Shown here in pieces: positions 11,283 through 24,183 of a stretch of 64,000 nt of DNA. A program made the translations under genes and the position numbers. Position 1 is the first letter of the stretch. Each line of letters starts with the position of its first letter. The stretch lies in NCBI GenBank assembly GCA_030272585.1, contig BSYQ01000010.1, forward strand, positions 4,960,001 through 5,024,000. Reading direction: 5' to 3'. The notes under the pieces were generated by a model that saw nothing but the letters and a program-made list of their open reading frames with translations, was not told the DNA's origin and searched no databases. This DNA is from Bryopsis sp. KO-2023 (lineage: Eukaryota > Chlorophyta > Ulvophyceae > Bryopsidales > Bryopsidaceae).

Positions 11283-14200
11283 TCAGAGAGTCCTCAAAGT
11301 CAAGCCGTCTGTCATGACGGGTCGACCGAGTGTGTCCCAAATAAATTGAGATGTTGGAAGAAGCGGAGGTGGGGGAGTTGGTGGCGGAGACTTGAGAGGA
11401 GGCCTAACTAGAGGTTGGAACAGGTCTGCGCCCATGCCCAGCGCCGCCCTAGAAACTTGCCTCTTCGTGATGGATAGTCGATCCTCTTCTTGAGATTCCA
11501 ACAACCTCCTGGAGAGGGTTCCCAGGGCGTCGACGAGCTTGGAATCCTCTAAACTCGATGCTCTATGAGCTTCATTGCGGCTTCTTACGATGTGAGTTGT
11601 GAGAGTGGAGATCAAAAGGGCGACGGGGTGGTTAGCATCGCGGGGGTAGCACCACGATTTTGTCGTTGAGCCTACACGAAGTAGAAGGGAGGGGAGCCCG
11701 GGCGATTCAAGGAGCAGGTTGGCAATCGAAGCCTCCTTCGCCAGCTCGTGCAAAGAGTAGCATGCTGCCGCTCGAACTGGTTCTGGAAAGGGTGGTAGGA
11801 ATTCCTTCGGAGGACCCGCGTCAGGATCGACGGCCTGTTGAATCAAAATTTGATCATTGTTCTGAACGATACAGCACAGGCTTGAAACGATTCCGCCGCA
11901 CTTAGGGTTCCACGCACTTGTTCTTTTCCTTTCGCTTTCCCTTTTTTTCCTTTGGCTGGAGCTGCAGGTTCTTCCTCTTCTTCAGGGGGCTCAGGCTCAG
12001 GCAGCCCCTTACTTTCCATGAAGAACATAACAAACAAATGCCAAGGAAGGCTTGGAGCGTTTTCTGCGCTGTGACCCCAGATTTTGTCTTGTTTCAGGAG
12101 CACCTCGAACACACGAAGACACAGCGCTTGCAAATTCGATGAAAGCGTTCTTCGGCTCGGTAGTCTGTACTTTTTCACCTCGGGCCCTTTCTGTTCCTGA
12201 AGCATCCATCTAGATTGGCTCGACAACTTGATTCTCAAACCACACCGCGCGTCATTCCTATTTTCTTGACTTGTGGTGATACGATTTTCCCACCTCTGGA
12301 GTGATGGGGAGGTCCTCCCTGCTCCGGTGTGATTGAAGCGCCGCAAAGACCGTGTTTGAAGGAGTGTTTGGATCCTCCGACCCAGCTTCCCCTAACCCAG
12401 CCCCTGAGTATCTGGCAACGATTTCAGGGTGGGGCTCAGGGAGAATTGCTGTGATCACATCCAGAATACCGCACGCAACGGCCTGCACCCACCACGGTCC
12501 AGTGATCAACACAAAACAAGCAATGTATTCCAAAGAGACCAATGCTACGAAACGCTCGCACACCTGTTCCGCAGCTTGTTTGTTTTTTCTCGTCATCTCC
12601 AAAACCAGTTCCATCCCTTCTTCCTGGAGGATCGCTTCCTCCTCTGTGGGTATCCCGCCTTGGTCATCAGATTCATGACCAGCAACCATCTCCATCGCCC
12701 TTTCCAACATATTTTCTTGCATGAGTTCCACTTGCCTGGCTCCAGAGTCGGCAGAGAGCCGTTTTAAGACTTTAAAAACAGTCCTTGTGAATTCTGGGGG
12801 CGGCGGCTCGTCCTCAGGATTTCCAGGGGCGTCCAAGAAGGTTAGCAATGTCTTGATAATACCCATATCACACAGGCATTTGCGGATATCACCGTTCCTT
12901 GTTAGGGAATACACGAGTCGCAATGTGCACACCTGAACAGCAACTGCTCATTTCTTGCTGCAAAGGAGTGCGGTGAAAACCAAATATGCCAAACGAAACT
13001 TGAACAACACTCCTGGTGGACTGCAGTATTCTCTTGGTGGACCTTTGTGGCCAAAAAGTTGATCTTATTTTCGCTTTTGGTTCCACAGAAGGGCAAATCA
13101 AGACTGTGGCTTCCCAAAGCCACAGGGTCACATTAGCAATGATACCAATCTTGGGTCACATTGAGGCAGCAAAAATTGAAACACAAATCCTTCGTACCCT
13201 GACATTGTGCGATGGGTGTTCCAACAGAGTCCAAAAAGATTGGAAGTCGTGCTCATATATGGCTCTGCCGATATCTTCCCTAAATGACACGAAGGTTGCA
13301 AGCCCTTTCAAGAGTGGTATGAGCTCCTCCTCCTTCAAACCCTGGCACATTGATGTGGGAATAATGAAAGCCATCAGAGAGAGCATTGGCCGGTTCAATC
13401 CATGCCCCCCAATATCAGCCCTAGGCAAAAAAAGACTGCTTGCACAGCTCGAGAGGTACCCTGCACTTGATGGTTTGTAGATTCTGCAGAAATTCACACC
13501 GGCTGGGCTTCCTCTGTTGGCTGAGGGTCTTTCTCTTTCCCTTTCCCTTTCTTCTTTGGTGGAGTTTGCTCCACATCCACCACTGGTGGTGGAGGCCTGT
13601 TCATGAAGTCACGAATTTCACCATGGTGTTTTTGAAGAAGCCCCCACAATTCCTGAACCGATAACGAGTTTGTTTAATGAAACCAGCATCATCAGCAAGA
13701 CATTCTCTTGGTCTGAAAATCTCGTTACTATTTCCAGTTTCCAACCTTGTCCAAAATGAACTATGGATAGGATAGTAAGAGCATCATGAAAGGTATCGAT
13801 GTGCCTATGCTGCGAAATCTTGAATGCTCAAATGTGGTCAATCGAATCCTGATCAGAGCTGGCAAAATGTAACACTGGGTTTGGTGCAATTGCAAGATGC
13901 TTAGGCTTCAGTTTGTTCATAAATAATAGTCGCCAACGAGAAACTTTGGCCGTTGAAGATAGTAAATTCTGACCAGAAATCACCTGGGCCATTTGTTTCA
14001 CCCCAATTTGTTTTGCTACATGTCCTCTCCAAGCTGCCACCTTTGCAATTACTCTCAGAAGGAGTGGCCTCTCTTCCATGCATCCCGCTTTGAGTAAATT
14101 GATCAACTGGAATCCGAGTTTCAGCGTGCAAAAATTTTCCTGCATCGGATAATTGGTGCAACAAGATGATTAAAAGTAAAAAAATTATCTGCAGTCCACT

Positions 14201-14623
14201 CTTAGAATCCTGATGGGTACACGCTCAAGAGAAACCACCACTTTGAAAACCTCCCACATCATTGAACAGTAACGATGTACATGCAGATAATATACATAGT
14301 TATGTGATGTAACAAAAAATTGCGAAGAAACACGAATTTTGAGGGTAAAAATGATCCTCCGGTGAATGGGGAACGAGTGCCCCAGGATTATATTACTCTG
14401 CAGCATTTGCAATTGTAGTCAGGCTGAGTCAAACTCAAACTCAGGTTTATGTTGGGCCACCTACATCGAAGTTGGAAGTGGGCAGCTTGCAGATTTCTTC
14501 CAGCCCCAGCCGCCGTTCCACAACATCTTGGGATGCCAACCTTGTGACAATCCCCTGAACATCACACTCAGCTTGTGGTAGGGGATTTGATAACCCTCTG
14601 GACTCTTGTTTCTTGGGTGGCAT
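11283..14623 (-). CDS. Armadillo/HEAT-type helical-repeat protein with Lys-rich linkers, multi-exon
   Basis: Exon 1 is 14623-14465 (MPPKKQES..., 53 codons, phase 0). Further coding segments are near 14255-14190, 14145-13950, 13655-13505, 13460-13200, 12930-12310, 12220-11900 and 11880-11283 (stop); most internal junctions are approximate. The product is rich in amphipathic helix pairs of ARM/HEAT type (for example VFKVLKRLSADSGARQVELM and CERFVALVSLEYIACFV). Two low-complexity linkers, KKKGKGKEK and EEEEEPAAPAKGKKGKAKG, and a Pro-rich tail (PPTPPPPLLP) are also present. No family is named with confidence; such proteins usually act as protein-binding scaffolds, some in cilia. The gene is divergent from eIF5. 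Confidence 0.6.
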
Positions 14624-15190
14624 TCTGGAAGTGCAACGCCTGTTGTTGTTGCAACGCTTTCAGAGTGGGAGGATGCTTGACCAGGACCACACGTGCTCCC
14701 ACCTTGGAGAGACGATAGTCACTGTTTCAGAGACATGACTACTCCACCACGAGTTGACTGAGACCTGGTTTTGTGTCAGATAATTGCTGTGAATTGCATT
14801 TCTTTTTGCGCATATATTTCCTGCTTCTCCCTCGATACCCCAGTTTCAGAAAGTGATTGAACCTCGCGCTTGGGCCACGAGGCGTGCAGTAGGTTTTCTT
14901 ATCTTAGCCGGCGATACCACCTCAGTTTTTTTTCGACCGCGAATAGTTTGGCCGTTTTGGAGCTGCTTGCGAGAAACCTCAGCGTCAAAAATTTGGCGAC
15001 AACCTGTTATGCATTTCGACTGCGCAACGAGGCCAGGCGCATTCGACACACTTCTCGGAAACGATTTCGTGCTGTCTTGTAAGAACGAAGCGACCACTTC
15101 ATGCTCGGGGAGCCTCTCTAACAGCGGTATATTCAGTGACGGGATTGAGAGTGGTTGTTGGGGGTATCAGGATATCAGTTCTGAAACATC
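14624..15190. promoter_or_regulatory. Shared upstream region of ARM-repeat gene (-) and eIF5 (+)
   Basis: These 567 bp between two divergent starts should hold both promoters. An 83-codon minus-strand frame at 14846-15097 is open but has no recognisable motif and is more likely leader or promoter sequence. Confidence 0.45.
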
Positions 15191-18100
15191 ATGGCGACCA
15201 TCAACATCGGAGCGGAGAATGGCTCGGATCCATTCCATCGCTACAAGATGCCCAAGCCCGTTGCCAAAGTGAGTGCGCGCTAGGTTTGGCCTGAGTTCCA
15301 GAGCGCCGGAATGCTCGTTTATTTGGGTTCTGGTTTGTGCGGTTTGTGGACACGAGGGTTCAGTGGTGGGAGGTCAGAGGGCTCACTGCTTTTCTGGAGT
15401 TGTTTTGATGTAGATTGAGGGCCGCGGTAACGGTATCAAGACCAACGTTGTGAACAACGTCGACATTGCCAAGGCCCTTGAGCGGCCCGCATCTTGTAAG
15501 TCAAAGTACCATCGTGCTGAGGTTTGCCGCTCCGTCTAGGAGCGGAATGAAACCAGATCGGCCATAGCTGGCGACTGTTTTCCACTTTGCTGTTTGAAAC
15601 CCTTTTGTTGACTTCTTGCTTTTCTGGGGTTTGTATCCTCCAAGTGTGGTTGGATGTTGGTTGGAGAGTCGTCTTCAAATTTGGCTTGGTAACTTGTTCC
15701 AGGTGATACTCCGTGCTTGGATGTTTTGGCTGGCTATTTCTGAAGTGTTTTTTTTTGTTTTTCCCTCGTTCAGACATCATCAAGTACTTTGGGTTTGAGC
15801 TGGGAGCATTGACCACATATGATTCCAAGATTGGAACCTCTATCGTGAATGGTGCCCATGATGCCAACACATTGATGAGGCTCACAGAGTCGTTCATTAA
15901 AAAATACGTCCAGTGCTACAGTTGTGGAAATCCTGAGACAGTTATCAAAATCAAGAAGGAAACCATTCGACTGAAATGCAAGGCCTGTGGGTCAGAGTCA
16001 AATGTTGACATGAAACACAAGATGAACAATTACATCTTGAAAAACCCACCTGAGATTAAGCTGAGCAAAGCCGAGAAAAAGTGAGTCGAAACTTTGCAAA
16101 CTGTCCTAAGAGTATTGGGGTGAAAAGGAGATTGCTTGGTCTGCCTGGGAGCATTTGTTCTGAAAAAATTACGACACTATCAAATAATATCTTATTTTGG
16201 AGGAACAAGGACACCATCATGGTGTGGCCGATGAGAAAGATGGGCAGAGGTTGATTGTCCAGATTGATATCTTGTGTGGACACCTTATTTCTCAGTTCTC
16301 TTTGTGTGTGGTTCAAATTTGGTAACTCCAATTTTTGGTTGTTGATTCAGGCTTAAAAAGCAAGAGAAAGAAAGACTTGGGGCACTGGAGAAGGAGGGGA
16401 GGTCATCATCAAAGAAGGATAAGAAAGAGGAGAAGGAAAAGAAAAAGAAAGACAAGAAAAAGAAGAAGGGTGAGGAATCTGGAGATGGAGGGAACAAGGA
16501 AAATGATGAGAAAGAGGGTGAATCACCAAAGGAGTCCCCACCTCCAACACCAGAGGTATAGATATATGTTGGCTCGTGCATGTTTGCTGAGCAAATGCAG
16601 GTGCTGATTTGTGAAACATTTTCTGGTTGATTAGTTAGAGGAAGCTGTTGTTCTGTACATCATCAAATTCTTCAAATTCAACTGAAATGAAAAAAAAGTG
16701 TAGCCGGCTTTGTCTTTCTCTCGATATCTTGGCAATACCTGTTCTAAGTCATCTGTGTGGGTTGTGCAGGAAGCTCCTCAATCTGAGAATGATGACGATG
16801 GTGGTGATGATGATGATGTCACCTGGTCCACTGATGTGTCTGCAGCTGCAATCAAGCGCCGAGCAGAGGTGAAGCATTCCTCTCCAGACAACTTTTGCCC
16901 CTTTCATAAATCGACAAATGCACCTGACTACCAACTAAATTCTAAAATATAAATCAGACTTGCTTCGTCTGGAGGCTTTCCACATTTTTAAGACCCTCCA
17001 TAGCAAACACTCCTGTTCAATAGCACTGTCGTTGACATTGTGCTAGGTGTTGGAAGTGACGCTGAATGTCTGGTTTCATTACTGAATGGTGGCAGCTGTT
17101 TGCTTTCAGTGGGAATGATGATCCATGTGTCGCCCCAGTCTGACACTTGACTGATGAATGACTTTTTATCTGACCAAAAAATTGTTTTTAGTGGGAATGA
17201 TGATCTATGTGTCGCCCCAGTCTGACACTTGACTGATGAATGACCTTTTATCTGACCAAAAAATTGCTTTCAGTGGGAATGATGATCTATGTGTCGCCCC
17301 AGTCTGACACTTGACTGATGAATGACCTAGTATCTGACCAGAGAACTGCCAAAATACTTATGTTTGCTGTAGTATAATCTAACTGGCCTTCTATTGGGCC
17401 TTCTACTGGGTCATCGTGAAACGGGATTCTATATTGCATATTTCTTGAATGACGAAAAAAAGAGAGTGTTTCGCATGGGAATTTATTTAGATCTTGTCTG
17501 AACCTCTGCATTGCTGCAATCGATTACATGACGGATCTGTCTTCCTTGAACGGTTTTGTAATTCTTTTGAGAGGGAATGTTTTTACTACGAGCAGGAACA
17601 ATTGAGTGGTGCAGTCTCAGCCATGGTCACCCAAGGAAATATTGAGTCTGAACGCAAGGAGAGAAAGAAGAGAATTAAAAAGGCATTGAGCAGCCTGGGT
17701 CTGGATGACTCAGTAGTGGATGCTATCTATGATGTCAACAAATTACTCCGCTCTCCTGATGTCAAGGAGATTGAGGCAGCTTTGAAGCAAGCAGCACCGA
17801 AAGCTGCTGTGAGAATGCAAATTCTCTATGTTGCGCTTTTGTGGGAAGTCGAAGGGAAGCTTTCTGAAGTGGTAAGACATGAGAATACCTGCTGCAGGTC
17901 CCCCATAAAAGCGATCATATCTTTCCAGATTGGCCATCAGAGCGCAACCAGCCAATAACAGATCTTTTGTGTTGGCAACAGATAAAGGAAAATGCTTCTG
18001 TGCTTGAAGCTTTTGCCAAGGATGCAAAAGAACTCGTAGCCCAGTTGATTGCTGTGGAGTATGCATTGGGGATAGCATTGCCTGATCGGTGTAAAGAAGC

Positions 18101-18320
18101 TTCTTCGGTACTGAATGCCTTGTACGAGGCTGATATTATAGATGCAGAGTACATCATAGGCTGGTATGAGCGTCCTTCTGTGGGAGAGCAAGCTTTGGGG
18201 ATCCCATTGGCTACAGCAACGCTTGTGAGGCAACATGCTGAGAAACTGGTTGAATTTCTCCAAGAAGAAAGTGAGGATGAGGACGAGGATGATGATGATG
18301 ATGATGAGGAGGAGGAATAG
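15191..18320 (+). CDS. EIF5: Translation initiation factor eIF5, seven exons
   Basis: Exons: 15191-about 15270, 15414-15495, 15774-16080, 16351-16555, 16770-16868, 17596-17871 and 17982-18320; the phases agree at each junction. eIF5 is the GTPase-activating protein for eIF2 in the 43S complex and promotes start-codon recognition in the cytoplasm. The N-terminal domain begins with FHRYKMPKPVAK and EGRGNGIKT, and has a C4 zinc finger (CYSCGNPE...CKACG) followed by ILKNPPE. A Lys/Glu-rich linker and an acidic stretch with DDDVTWSTDVS follow. The C-terminal W2/HEAT region has EYIIGWYERPS and ends in an Asp/Glu tail. This is the normal domain order and length. Intron 5 carries a tandem repeat. Confidence 0.95.
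17107..17350. repeat. 82-bp tandem repeat, three copies, in eIF5 intron 5
   Basis: The phrase AGTGGGAATGATGAT recurs at 17108, 17190 and 17272, exactly 82 bp apart, followed each time by ATGTGTCGCCCCAGTCTGAC with few changes. The copies lie wholly within the intron between exons 5 and 6. Confidence 0.9.
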
Positions 18321-19542
18321 ATTGTCTTGTCCATTGAATGTTCCGGTTCAAAAACCTGGATGCACATGAATTATTAGACACTGGTGAATGGAAAAGCTCT
18401 TTGACTGTGGTCAAGGGACATGATGATATGTTTCTGTGTGAAATGTTGTGCCAATGGAGGTGGACTTGGAAGTATACTTCTGGCTGTTCCTACATTCTCT
18501 TTCTTGTAACAGCAACTCTTGGATAACTGGACTTGGCTCTCTTGAGGATAGTTTGCCACTGAATTTGCCAAGGATTATTGAAGTACAGCGACCCCAATTC
18601 ATTGACACAAAGAAAGATGCACTGAATTTGGGGAGAGTTGCTATTTCTTGAATAGCAACAGTCAACAGTAAAATCAGTTGATGATTACCGTACGCACACA
18701 CTTCAATGTGCCAGCGATTTCAGTGTAACAATGTTTGATGTGCCAAGCTTGTTGTAACGCGTAACATGTGTGCCAATGTGCCAGGCGCCCACAAAACAAT
18801 CAAGATAACAAAATCACACCCACAATCCACAATAACCACCCAACACCAGATTTAGTCTTTTTGGACTAGAAGGGCACTCTGCTCCTCCGGTATTTTGTCC
18901 TTCTCTTGGAAATCCCCAACAAGAAAATATAATTGGAATTTCCTTGTACACCCATTAGATGACGAACATGAGGCGTATCCACAACTATCCCCTAAACTAT
19001 CTGTTTTGGAAGTATGTGTATGTTAATGTTTATTTTTAGACACTTCTGGACTGGGCTGGGTTCAGATATGCTAGGGTTATTTGGACTTAAGAGTTATTGA
19101 TTCAAAGACAATTCTGATCTAGGCTGGGATTACTTCTGGTTTGGGGACAATACACTGTTCTGATGATGGTTTCGTCAGACTTGCGACATGTAAGCCTCTT
19201 AGGCGTAAGTGTTTTGGTTGGAGTGTTTAGCCTACAATAGATGTTTTTGTTTTCATTGAGTTTTAGATGTAATTCAGAGAATGAAATATATTAAATATGT
19301 TAAGGCTTGACAGTGGGATAGTTTAGTCATATATCATAGATATCACAGTGTTGGGCTGGAGATTCCGATGGACTGGGGAGAGACAGTCAGTTTTGGGGAA
19401 TGTGGTACATTAAGACATGAATGCGACTGTTTAGTCATAGCTTGGGGAAAGAGGAATCGGGAAGGATAAGGTGGTGTCTGTGAGAGGAAAAACTGACTCT
19501 TGTAAAAAGTTTGGTAGCAACTTTGTGTCTCGAGGGTCTTAC
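18321..19542. other. Intergenic, no gene seen
   Basis: Downstream of eIF5 and upstream of the coiled-coil membrane protein. A/T-rich, short frames only, no recognisable repeat. The right end should hold the promoter of the next gene. Confidence 0.5.
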
Positions 19543-20418
19543 ATGGTTTCGGAGCCAAGTCGCCACTGGGCGACCGCTCTTTTTGTGCTATGCACACTTT
19601 TATCTTTCGAACCAGCGAAAGCAATATGGCCGTTCGGATCTGGGACAACGTCGGCGGCCACCGAAACAAAGGAACTTTTGGAGGCGTACCGTGAACTCGC
19701 AAGAACGAACCTCCAGTATCGGCAAAACGAAAAGGTCTGGCAGCAAGAGAAGATGACCTGGGAACGTGAGAGGCGGCGTCTTAAAAACGCGCTGTGGGCA
19801 GCCCAGGGTGGAAACGGAGATCTTGTGTCAGAGGAGGTCGGCGGAGACACGAGTGTAACTACAGAGGGTGGAAATACTGCGACAACGACTCCCAGTGACT
19901 TCTCTGACACAAGGGATGAAGTTGAGAAGGCCGATCTGGAAGTGGGAGGCAACGGCGCCCAGGAACACGACTCGAACGACCCCAGCGAAACCCCGACGGC
20001 GTCTGGACAGACCCAGGAGGTGTCCAGCGTCGGCGGGGGTGACTTTGGTGGAGGGATGGCGACGAGGACTTTGCTTGCGTTCGTGGCCGGAGTAGCGTGG
20101 ACGTGCTTTAGTCGGTGGACAGGTCGGCGTAAACGAAGTGGAACTCGGAGTAGGGGTGCGGGGGTTCGAACCCAGTTGCCGGCTTTTGAGAAGTATGCTT
20201 CGACGTTAAAGTCGTGGAATAGTCGGATTCAAGAGCGGGTCATGAGGGACCTCGAGACTACGGTCGAAGACATCTCCGCCCGCATTAGGTTGTTGTGGTC
20301 GATGTTCGATCAGGGAGTGAATTCGGGATTGCCACAAATGAACCTTCATCCACATTGGAGCCATAAGAGGTTGGATGGATCTCAAATTTGGACAGCTAGT
20401 GGTGGTGTTCAAGAGTGA
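19543..20418 (+). CDS. Secreted or membrane protein with coiled coil; C-terminus encoded by satellite DNA
   Basis: An open frame of 291 codons from the first ATG with a good leader. Residues 1-30 form a signal peptide (ATALFVLCTLLSF, then AKA before IWPFG). About residues 40-85 are a charged coiled coil (many E, K, R, Q). A Gly/Thr/Ser-rich stretch follows. About residues 172-192 could be a membrane segment (LLAFVAGVAWTCF) followed by an Arg/Lys cluster, and then a second amphipathic helix. The last 30 codons (from 20327) are the first monomer of the 163-bp satellite that continues downstream, so the original C-terminus was probably replaced or extended by the array. An unspliced 3' boundary is assumed. 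No family recognised. Confidence 0.5.
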   Translation: MVSEPSRHWATALFVLCTLLSFEPAKAIWPFGSGTTSAATETKELLEAYRELARTNLQYRQNEKVWQQEKMTWERERRRLKNALWAAQGGNGDLVSEEVGGDTSVTTEGGNTATTTPSDFSDTRDEVEKADLEVGGNGAQEHDSNDPSETPTASGQTQEVSSVGGGDFGGGMATRTLLAFVAGVAWTCFSRWTGRRKRSGTRSRGAGVRTQLPAFEKYASTLKSWNSRIQERVMRDLETTVEDISARIRLLWSMFDQGVNSGLPQMNLHPHWSHKRLDGSQIWTASGGVQE

Positions 20419-20574
20419 CACATCCTCCAAATTTTAGGTCCATCCAAGCTCGGCATGGTGAATGAGCCTTGATGTGTGCCCCTTAGTTTGATTGGCACAA
20501 ATGAACCTTCATCCACATTGGAGCCATAAGAGGTTGGATGGATCTCAAAGTTGGACAGCTAGCATACTAGGGAT

Positions 20575-20860
20575 CCGATGCCGACATGTCGGTCATCGAT
20601 CAAACCGATCTCCGATCAAGATCGGTCCCTGCAGTTTCCGATCAAGCCGATCACCGATAAGATCGGTCCGATCAGACCGATCGCCGATCAAAATCGGACC
20701 GATCACAAAAAAACGGTCCGACTTTTCCGATCAAAATCGGCCGATCACCCAGTTCTGCCTCGGAAACCAGATCGGATCGGGATCGGGATCGGCGGTTTCC
20801 GATCAGATCGGAAATTGACCGATCTGATCGGCGCGTCGCCGATCATGATCGGCGACGCAT
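20575..20860. repeat. hAT1 left subterminal array of CCGATC/GATCGG motifs
   Basis: More than twenty copies of CCGATC or its complement GATCGG, many arranged as CCGATCAxxATCGG-type dyads. Such arrays near hAT ends are known transposase-binding regions in other family members; that role is inferred here. Confidence 0.8.
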
Positions 20861-20960
20861 TATCACTCGACAACGATCAAATCGCTGGTCCGGCTACCGA
20901 TTCCCCTGATCGGCACCACATCAAAGCCCGTGGCGTCGGATTATCCGTGTTTCCGTGAAC

Positions 20961-23600
20961 ATGAGAGGCAACAGGAGAAAGACGAAACCGCGAGCGCAAC
21001 CGCGAGCGCTGCACCGTATCTTACCTCCCGTCGAGCTGTCCGGGGATGACTTGCGAGGCGAACCGAACGCAGTTCAGCCGACGCCACACCGCTGGAGCTC
21101 TGATTCTGTGAACCCAAAGGGGGTTGCACGCGGAGGGGGAAGAGGATCTGGAACTGGAACGGAAACAGGAGGAGCAGGAACACGATCTGGAACAGAAACC
21201 GGTGAGTGTGGCAAATTTGCTGTGCAGTGAACTCATCAGATGTGATTGTCTTGGTGGGGCACTCTTGGGGTGTTGGTGTTTCCTTGCATCTGCCTCCAGG
21301 TAGGGACATGTCACCTGTGGGCTTTGATATGCTTCAGAAGATATGGCCTTGGGCCTCATGCTGGTTGTCTTGTAGTGGATCTCACATTCCAAACATCAGC
21401 TCGGACGCAGGCACAGAACCAGAAACGGACCGGAATCCACACTTGGGTGGACTCCATGTATGTACAGAACAGTGCAGGAGAAATGGAGCGATTTGTGGAT
21501 GAATGGAACAGGAAAGTAGTGACCTGTAGGATATGCAGGAGTCAGTTGGTCTACAGCAAGGGAGGCCGCACCTCGTTGTTGACCCATGCTAAGAGGCATG
21601 GTCTCACCACCCCGGAGCAGATGCAGATCGCTGTCCACAACGGATTTGTGGGACATCATCAGGAGCAGGGGGGGGAACGGATCGTTTCGTTCGGAAACCA
21701 GAGAACGTTGCCTTTCGTGTCTAGATGGGGCTGCCTGACCAAAGAGTACAAAAACTTCCGGGATCATGTCATGAAATTCGTGGTCAGCACCGGTGCAGCT
21801 TTCAGGTGTGTGGAGGACAAACATTTCAGAGCCATGTGCTCCTCCCTTAATGCATCTGCACCTTGTCTGAGTGCAAAGACCATCTCCACCAACGTTGGGC
21901 TTTCAGCGAAACGGCTCAGCAAAAGGATCCGAGAAGAGGACCTCGGAAAATTCAGACCCTGCTTCGTTGCAGATGGCTGGTCGCAGGAACCGAAGCACTG
22001 GTTTGCCATGGGAGCTGTTTATATCCACCGGGACGCTGAACAGGATCTGTTTGAACTGAAGCGGATCAGCTTGGGAACCTGGGACCTGAAGGGAAATTGT
22101 GATGCTGAGGACATCAAAAAAAAAATGGCAGAAATTCGGGATCGGTACAACCTGGGCGATTACCGGGCAAGCATTGTCACAGATCATGAATCAAGAATGG
22201 GTGCGGCCTGTGAACGCAAAGGTGAATACGACTGGCACGGATGCTGCACTCACCGGATCAATCTCGGAGTCAGAAAAGCCCTGAACCAGGCACCTGAGCC
22301 GTTGGAATTCCTGATCAAGAAGGTCCGTCAGATCTGTGTCCGTGTCATGGGATCTGCCAACCTGTGGGAAAGTTTCAAGACAATCCAAGAAGCGCGCATA
22401 TACAAGGAAGATTATGACCGGGACCGGGCTGCAGCGGATGCGGATATGCAGAGCCAGGCCAGCCGGAACCAGGTTGGCAGTCAGAACCAGAGTCAGAATC
22501 GAAGTCAGGCTGGCACCTCCGACCAGAATCAGGATCAGAACCAGGCTGAGGAGGAGGGGCCCTTCCCCATGTACTCCTCTGATGAGGAGGAATGTCCTGA
22601 TGATGACTGGTTGATGGAGGAAACAGAAGACTGCCCTGGACCAGTCAGGAGATCGCAGCGGATCCTGAGATTGACCCTGCCCGTTGAAACCAGGTGGAAC
22701 TCTGTGTGGTACATGCTGCATCGGTTCCTGATCCTGAAGGAGGATATGCGTAAAATGCTGCAGACCATGTCTGAAGAGGATCGGTTGACAGAATTGGAAT
22801 GGATACAACTCCGGCACCTGCATTCGATCTTACAGCCATACAAGGAAGCTACCAAGCGCATGGAGGCTGAAAAAACGGTCACCTGTTCGCTGGTTCTGAT
22901 GGTCATGGCCCGGGTCAGTGACATCATCGACAAAATGGATTTACCCTGTCAGGACTTGGATCAGTTCAGAAAGCAGCTCAGAAGCAATATGGATGAGGAA
23001 TTCGATGATCCAAACTGGCTCCTGGCCGTCGGATGCATGCAACAACTGGATCCGTCACGTTTGCGATTGGATGATCCTGTTATCACTCGGTATCTGTGGG
23101 GATCGGACCAGTTCCATGAATTCAAATCTCGGTGGTCTCGGTGCGATCTGTGGGTGAATGATGTGCTAGAGGAGTGCAACAAGCTCATAATGTGCATCAA
23201 AGAGAGACCGGATCAGGAGGCAGGAGCAGATGCATGCGGCACCTTCAGAGGACCAGAAAAAAGCCCGGTGCATTCCACGTATGACTGGCTCACAGTTGTC
23301 CATCCATCAGGGGATCCAACCGATTCAGGAACAGATGAGTGGGAACGGTACTGTGCAGTGAGGGCAACCCCCCTCACATCTGTACTGACTTCAGGTCTGG
23401 AGTGGTGGCGGTTAAATCAGGCTCTGTACCCAGCTGTAGCAGTTCTGGCAGCCGAGTATTTGTGCATACCAGCGTCCAGTGCATCTGTGGAACGGATGTT
23501 CAGTATTAACGGGCATCAGTTGAATAAGCGCAGGAGGCGGATTCAGGTTTCCAAGGTGCGGGATCTGACACTGATACGGGACAATCTGGATATGATTTAG
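20961..23600 (+). CDS. hAT1 transposase (BED finger, DDE, hAT dimerisation region), two exons
   Basis: Exon 1 (20961-21201) encodes 80 residues ending in a Gly/Thr-rich stretch. A 198-bp intron (21202-21399, GTGAGT..CAG) restores the frame into exon 2 (21400-23600), about 813 residues in all. A BED-type zinc finger follows (CRICRSQ...HAKRH, C-x2-C...H-x3-H). Candidate catalytic Asp residues are in VADGWSQ and VTDHESRM, and the WHGCCTHRINL block is the usual C..H region. A Gln/Asn/Glu-rich insert follows. The C-terminal hAT block AEYLCIPASSASVERMFS is complete. The protein cuts and pastes its own element by binding the end motifs. No internal stop is seen, so it may be active. Confidence 0.9.
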
Positions 23601-23654
23601 TGTGGTTCCCTTCTTTTTTTCTGCAACCTGGATCTGAATCTGTTTCTGATGCAA

Positions 23655-23880
23655 ATTGGATCTGTTCCAGATTCCATGGTTTGGCAGGGGTTTTTGTGGA
23701 GGGGTCAGTCTTGGTTTTTCCGTTTTTTAACAGGCAGTTTTTTAACATGCAACCTGGATCTGTTCCAGATTCCATGGTTTGGCAGGGGTTTTTGTGGAGG
23801 GGTCAGTCTTGGTTTTTCCGTTTTTTAACAGGCAGTTTTTCAACATGCAACCTGGATCTGTTCCAGTTTTCCGTAGTCTC
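23655..23880. repeat. 98-bp direct tandem repeat downstream of hAT1 transposase
   Basis: TCTGTTCCAG recurs at about 23661, 23759 and 23857, 98 bp apart, with the intervening GGTTTGGCAGGGG and TTAACAGGCAG copied exactly. Two full copies and one partial, between the two convergent hAT1 genes. Confidence 0.85.
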
Positions 23881-24183
23881 CCTCGGGGTGAACATCATCC
23901 ACAAACGGTTTTACATTTCACTGAGTCCGGAAACCGTTCATCATCATCCACTGAGTCACTGATCCACTGAGTCCTGATCCTGATCCCAATACTGCTTCCT
24001 GAAAACTCGATATCCTCCACCAGAGCAGTGTACCATTTCGTTCTTTCATCCACATCCACTCAGTCATCACAAATCATCACATTCCTACCCAGCAAAGCTG
24101 ATCCTGATCCTGCTCCTCTACAAAATCGATTTCTCCCACCAGTGCACCATTCCATTGTCAAACTCTGGACAATCATCACATTC

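Noticed and set aside
20160-20180. GGGGTTCGAACCC, tRNA B-box-like
   Set aside because: It lies in an open coding frame with no A box or cloverleaf around it.
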